Of a stretch of DNA of 64,000 nt, positions 62,525 through 64,000 are shown piece after piece (the stretch's first letter is position 1; each line of letters opens with the position of its first letter). Under the pieces are notes generated by a model. The model did no database searches. It was not told the origin of the DNA and worked only from the letters and a program-made list of their open reading frames with translations. Source of the stretch: Streptomyces kanamyceticus (GTDB taxonomy: Bacteria; Actinomycetota; Actinomycetes; Streptomycetales; Streptomycetaceae); NCBI RefSeq assembly GCF_008704495.1, contig NZ_CP023699.1, forward strand, positions 930,001 through 994,000, in the 5' to 3' direction. A program made the translations under genes and the position numbers.

Positions 62525-63648
62525 CGCTCCGACTCCTCCTTCAGGGCCTCGACCTCTTCGGTGATGTCGATGCCGACGGGGCACCAGACGATGCAGCGGC
62601 CGCAGCCCACACAGCCGGAGCTGTCGAACTGGTCGTGCCAGGTGCCGAGTTTGTGGGTGAGCCACTGCCGGTAGCGGCTGCGGCCGGAGGAACGCACAGG
62701 ACCCCCGTGGACGTAGGAGAAGTCCAGGTCGAAGCAGGAGTCCCAGCGCTGCCAGCGCTCCTCGTGGTCACCGGTGAGGTCGGTGACCTCCTCGGTGGTG
62801 GCGCAGAAGCACGTGGGGCAGACCATCGTGCAGTTGCCGCAGGTCAGACAGCGCGAAGCCACGTCGTCCCAGCGTTCGGCCGCAAGGCTCGATCCCATCA
62901 GCTGCCGCAGGCTCACCGGCGGCATGGCCCGGCCCATCTTGTCGACGGCCCCGGAGACCGCGGCGAGGGCCGCATCCTGTGTCGTCGCGTCGGCCGCACG
63001 GTGCGGGACCCTGGCGAGCAGTTCCGCGCCCGCCGCACTGCCCACGCGTACGAAGAAGCGGTGGCCGCCGTCGTCGACGACCTCGGTGAGTGCGAGATCG
63101 AATCCGGTGTCGGCGCCGGGACCGCTGCCCATGGAGACGCAGAAGCAGGTCGCGCCGGGCTCGGTGCACTCAGCGGCTATCAGGAAGGCTCCCCTCCGGC
63201 GCTCCTGATAGCCGCCGTCCTGATACCGGCCGCCCGTCAGCACCCGGTCCTGGATCGCGATGGCCCGCAGATCACAGGGCCGCACTCCGAGGAAGGCGTA
63301 CGACGGCCGGTCGGCGGCCTCGGCACTGATGGCCACCGTTCCGTCGGGGGCGCGGTCCGCGCTCCACAGCCGCTCGCGCTGCGGATGCAGGAAGTTCTTC
63401 CAGGACTGCGGTCCCGCGGAGTGCGCGAAGGCGGCCCCGTCCTCGCGGCGCCGCAGTCGGTAGTGCCCGGCCTCCAGTTCCACGCCCCAGCCGTACGGGA
63501 GTTGTTCGGCCGAATCGAGTTCGGCGAGGACGATCGCACCGTCGCGGACGGTGGGTCCGACGACGGTACGGCCCTCGGCCGTCAGCTCCGTGACGAGGGC
63601 GGTCAGCCCGCTCCGGTCGAGGACTGCCGTGGCTCCGGTGGTCGTCAT
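62521..63648 (-). CDS. Hydrogenase 4Fe-4S dicluster subunit (HydB/AsrA-like)
   Basis: 375 aa from the ATG at 63648, with GGAGG seven bases upstream; an ATG six codons earlier lacks a site. Residues 1-250 match the AsrA/HydB N-terminal region (YAFLGVRPCDLRAIAIQDRVL). The C-terminal part holds two ferredoxin motifs, CLTCGNCTMVCPTCFC and CVGCGRCIVWCPVGID. It mediates electrons between the FAD and small subunits. First gene of the hydrogenase operon. The 108-base region upstream contains two GC-rich dyads and a hairpin. Confidence 0.93.
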   Translation of the reverse strand: MTTTGATAVLDRSGLTALVTELTAEGRTVVGPTVRDGAIVLAELDSAEQLPYGWGVELEAGHYRLRRREDGAAFAHSAGPQSWKNFLHPQRERLWSADRAPDGTVAISAEAADRPSYAFLGVRPCDLRAIAIQDRVLTGGRYQDGGYQERRRGAFLIAAECTEPGATCFCVSMGSGPGADTGFDLALTEVVDDGGHRFFVRVGSAAGAELLARVPHRAADATTQDAALAAVSGAVDKMGRAMPPVSLRQLMGSSLAAERWDDVASRCLTCGNCTMVCPTCFCATTEEVTDLTGDHEERWQRWDSCFDLDFSYVHGGPVRSSGRSRYRQWLTHKLGTWHDQFDSSGCVGCGRCIVWCPVGIDITEEVEALKEESER

Positions 63649-63676
63649 GTCCGTCCTCCCGCGCATCGGGGTGGTT

Positions 63677-63714
63677 CCCCGCTCACCAGACTCGGCGAGG
63701 AGCCGTGAGCGGGG
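63677..63714. terminator. Hairpin with 10-base arms upstream of the hydrogenase operon
   Basis: CCCCGCTCAC (63677-63686) pairs perfectly with GTGAGCGGGG (63705-63714) around an 18-base loop. It lies between the Rv1733c-like stop and the hydrogenase start, so it could terminate the former or structure the leader of the latter. Confidence 0.45.
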
Positions 63715-63716
63715 CA

Positions 63717-63732
63717 GGGGCCGAGCGGCCCC
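63717..63732. promoter_or_regulatory. Candidate DevR-type palindrome upstream of hydrogenase operon
   Basis: GGGGCCG-AG-CGGCCCC, a perfect dyad 69-84 bases upstream of the first hydrogenase gene. A second dyad, GGCCCGTACGGGCC, lies at 63739-63752. The first is related to the dyad near the devR-like gene. Confidence 0.45.
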
Positions 63733-63756
63733 GGTCCTGGCCCGTACGGGCCCGGT

Positions 63757-64000
63757 TCAGGGCTGGCTGCCCGTCCAGCGCGGTTCCGTCCGCGCCCAGG
63801 CCCGCTCCCACTCGGCCATCCGGCGCCGGTGGGCCACGCCGCGTACGGCGATCCGGACTCCCCCGGTGAACACCCAGACGACGAGGGTCGCGGCGCCGCC
63901 CACGCCGATCGCGGTACCCCACTGGACGTCTTCGGCCATCGGGGCGGCGGTGACCCTGCCGTGGGCGTCGAGCCAGACGTCGGTCCGGCTGCCCGCCTCG
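63757..64000 (-). CDS. Rv1733c-like membrane protein, C-terminal part (cut by right edge)
   Basis: About 80 codons, open at the edge. EAGSRTDVWLDAHGRVTAAP, then a hydrophobic span TAIGVGGAATLVVWVFTGGV and the basic amphipathic tail RIAVRGVAHRRRMAEWERAWARTEPRWTGSQP match the C-terminus of the Rv1733c family, which in mycobacteria belongs to the DosR regulon. It is upstream of the hydrogenase operon on the same strand. Function unknown. Confidence 0.75.
   Translation of the reverse strand, partial: EAGSRTDVWLDAHGRVTAAPMAEDVQWGTAIGVGGAATLVVWVFTGGVRIAVRGVAHRRRMAEWERAWARTEPRWTGSQP

Overview
The window is high-GC DNA with the codon bias, GTG/TTG starts and gene content of a Streptomyces chromosome or close relative. 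The signs include chitinase DasR-type operators, rare TTA codons and a type I modular polyketide synthase (PKS). No species is assigned.

Region 1 (1-27615, minus strand) is the start of a PKS assembly line transcribed right to left. The right-hand gene (15442-27615, 4057 aa) carries a loading module (a collapsed KS remnant, AT, ACP), module 1 (KS-AT-KR-ACP, methylmalonyl-type AT) and module 2 (KS-AT-DH-KR-ACP, malonyl-type). The next gene (1-15388, no stop reached) carries three consecutive KS-AT-KR-ACP modules, all malonyl-type with A-type KRs, and the KS of a fourth. Read colinearly, the chain would be a monocarboxylic starter, a 2-methyl-3-hydroxy unit, an alkene, then three hydroxylated acetate units: the opening of a polyol macrolide or linear polyol. 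No thioesterase, glycosyltransferase or cluster regulator is visible, so the rest lies to the left. A 1.08-kb gene-free stretch (27616-28692) with phased CATGCATGA repeats marks the right border.

Region 2 (28.7-50.2 kb) is ordinary accessory chromosome: a LysR regulator divergent from a tautomerase and a methyltransferase-Nudix fusion, an O-methyltransferase, a Tat-exported metallophosphoesterase, an ABC exporter, an acetyltransferase, a GntR-MFS pair with a clear palindromic operator, a GH19 chitinase with two DasR-type elements around its -35 hexamer, a deazaflavin-type protein, a TetR/DUF1348 divergent pair with three operator copies, a semialdehyde dehydrogenase, PobA, a secreted trypsin-like protease with TTA as its second codon, a quinone reductase, a deletion scar joining two 5'-truncated genes, a GlxA-type regulator, an alpha/beta hydrolase with an Asp nucleophile and a PAP2-like membrane protein.

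Region 3 (50.2-52.7 kb) looks like the decayed end of an integrative element: a tRNA-Pro 3' fragment beside a terminator, a transposase C-terminal remnant, and small hypothetical or secreted genes of lower GC.

Region 4 (52.8-64 kb) is a hypoxia/dormancy block. It holds a DevS-like two-GAF kinase that keeps the heme-ligand His and distal Tyr positions, a DevR-like regulator, and a tightly overlapping minus-strand operon for a group 3b-type [NiFe] hydrogenase: FeS subunit, stand-alone cyclic-nucleotide-binding domain, FAD/NAD(P) subunit, small subunit, large subunit, CBS-BON protein, HypD, HypE. The C-terminus of an Rv1733c-like membrane protein is cut by the right edge. HypA, B, C, F and the large-subunit endopeptidase are not in the window.
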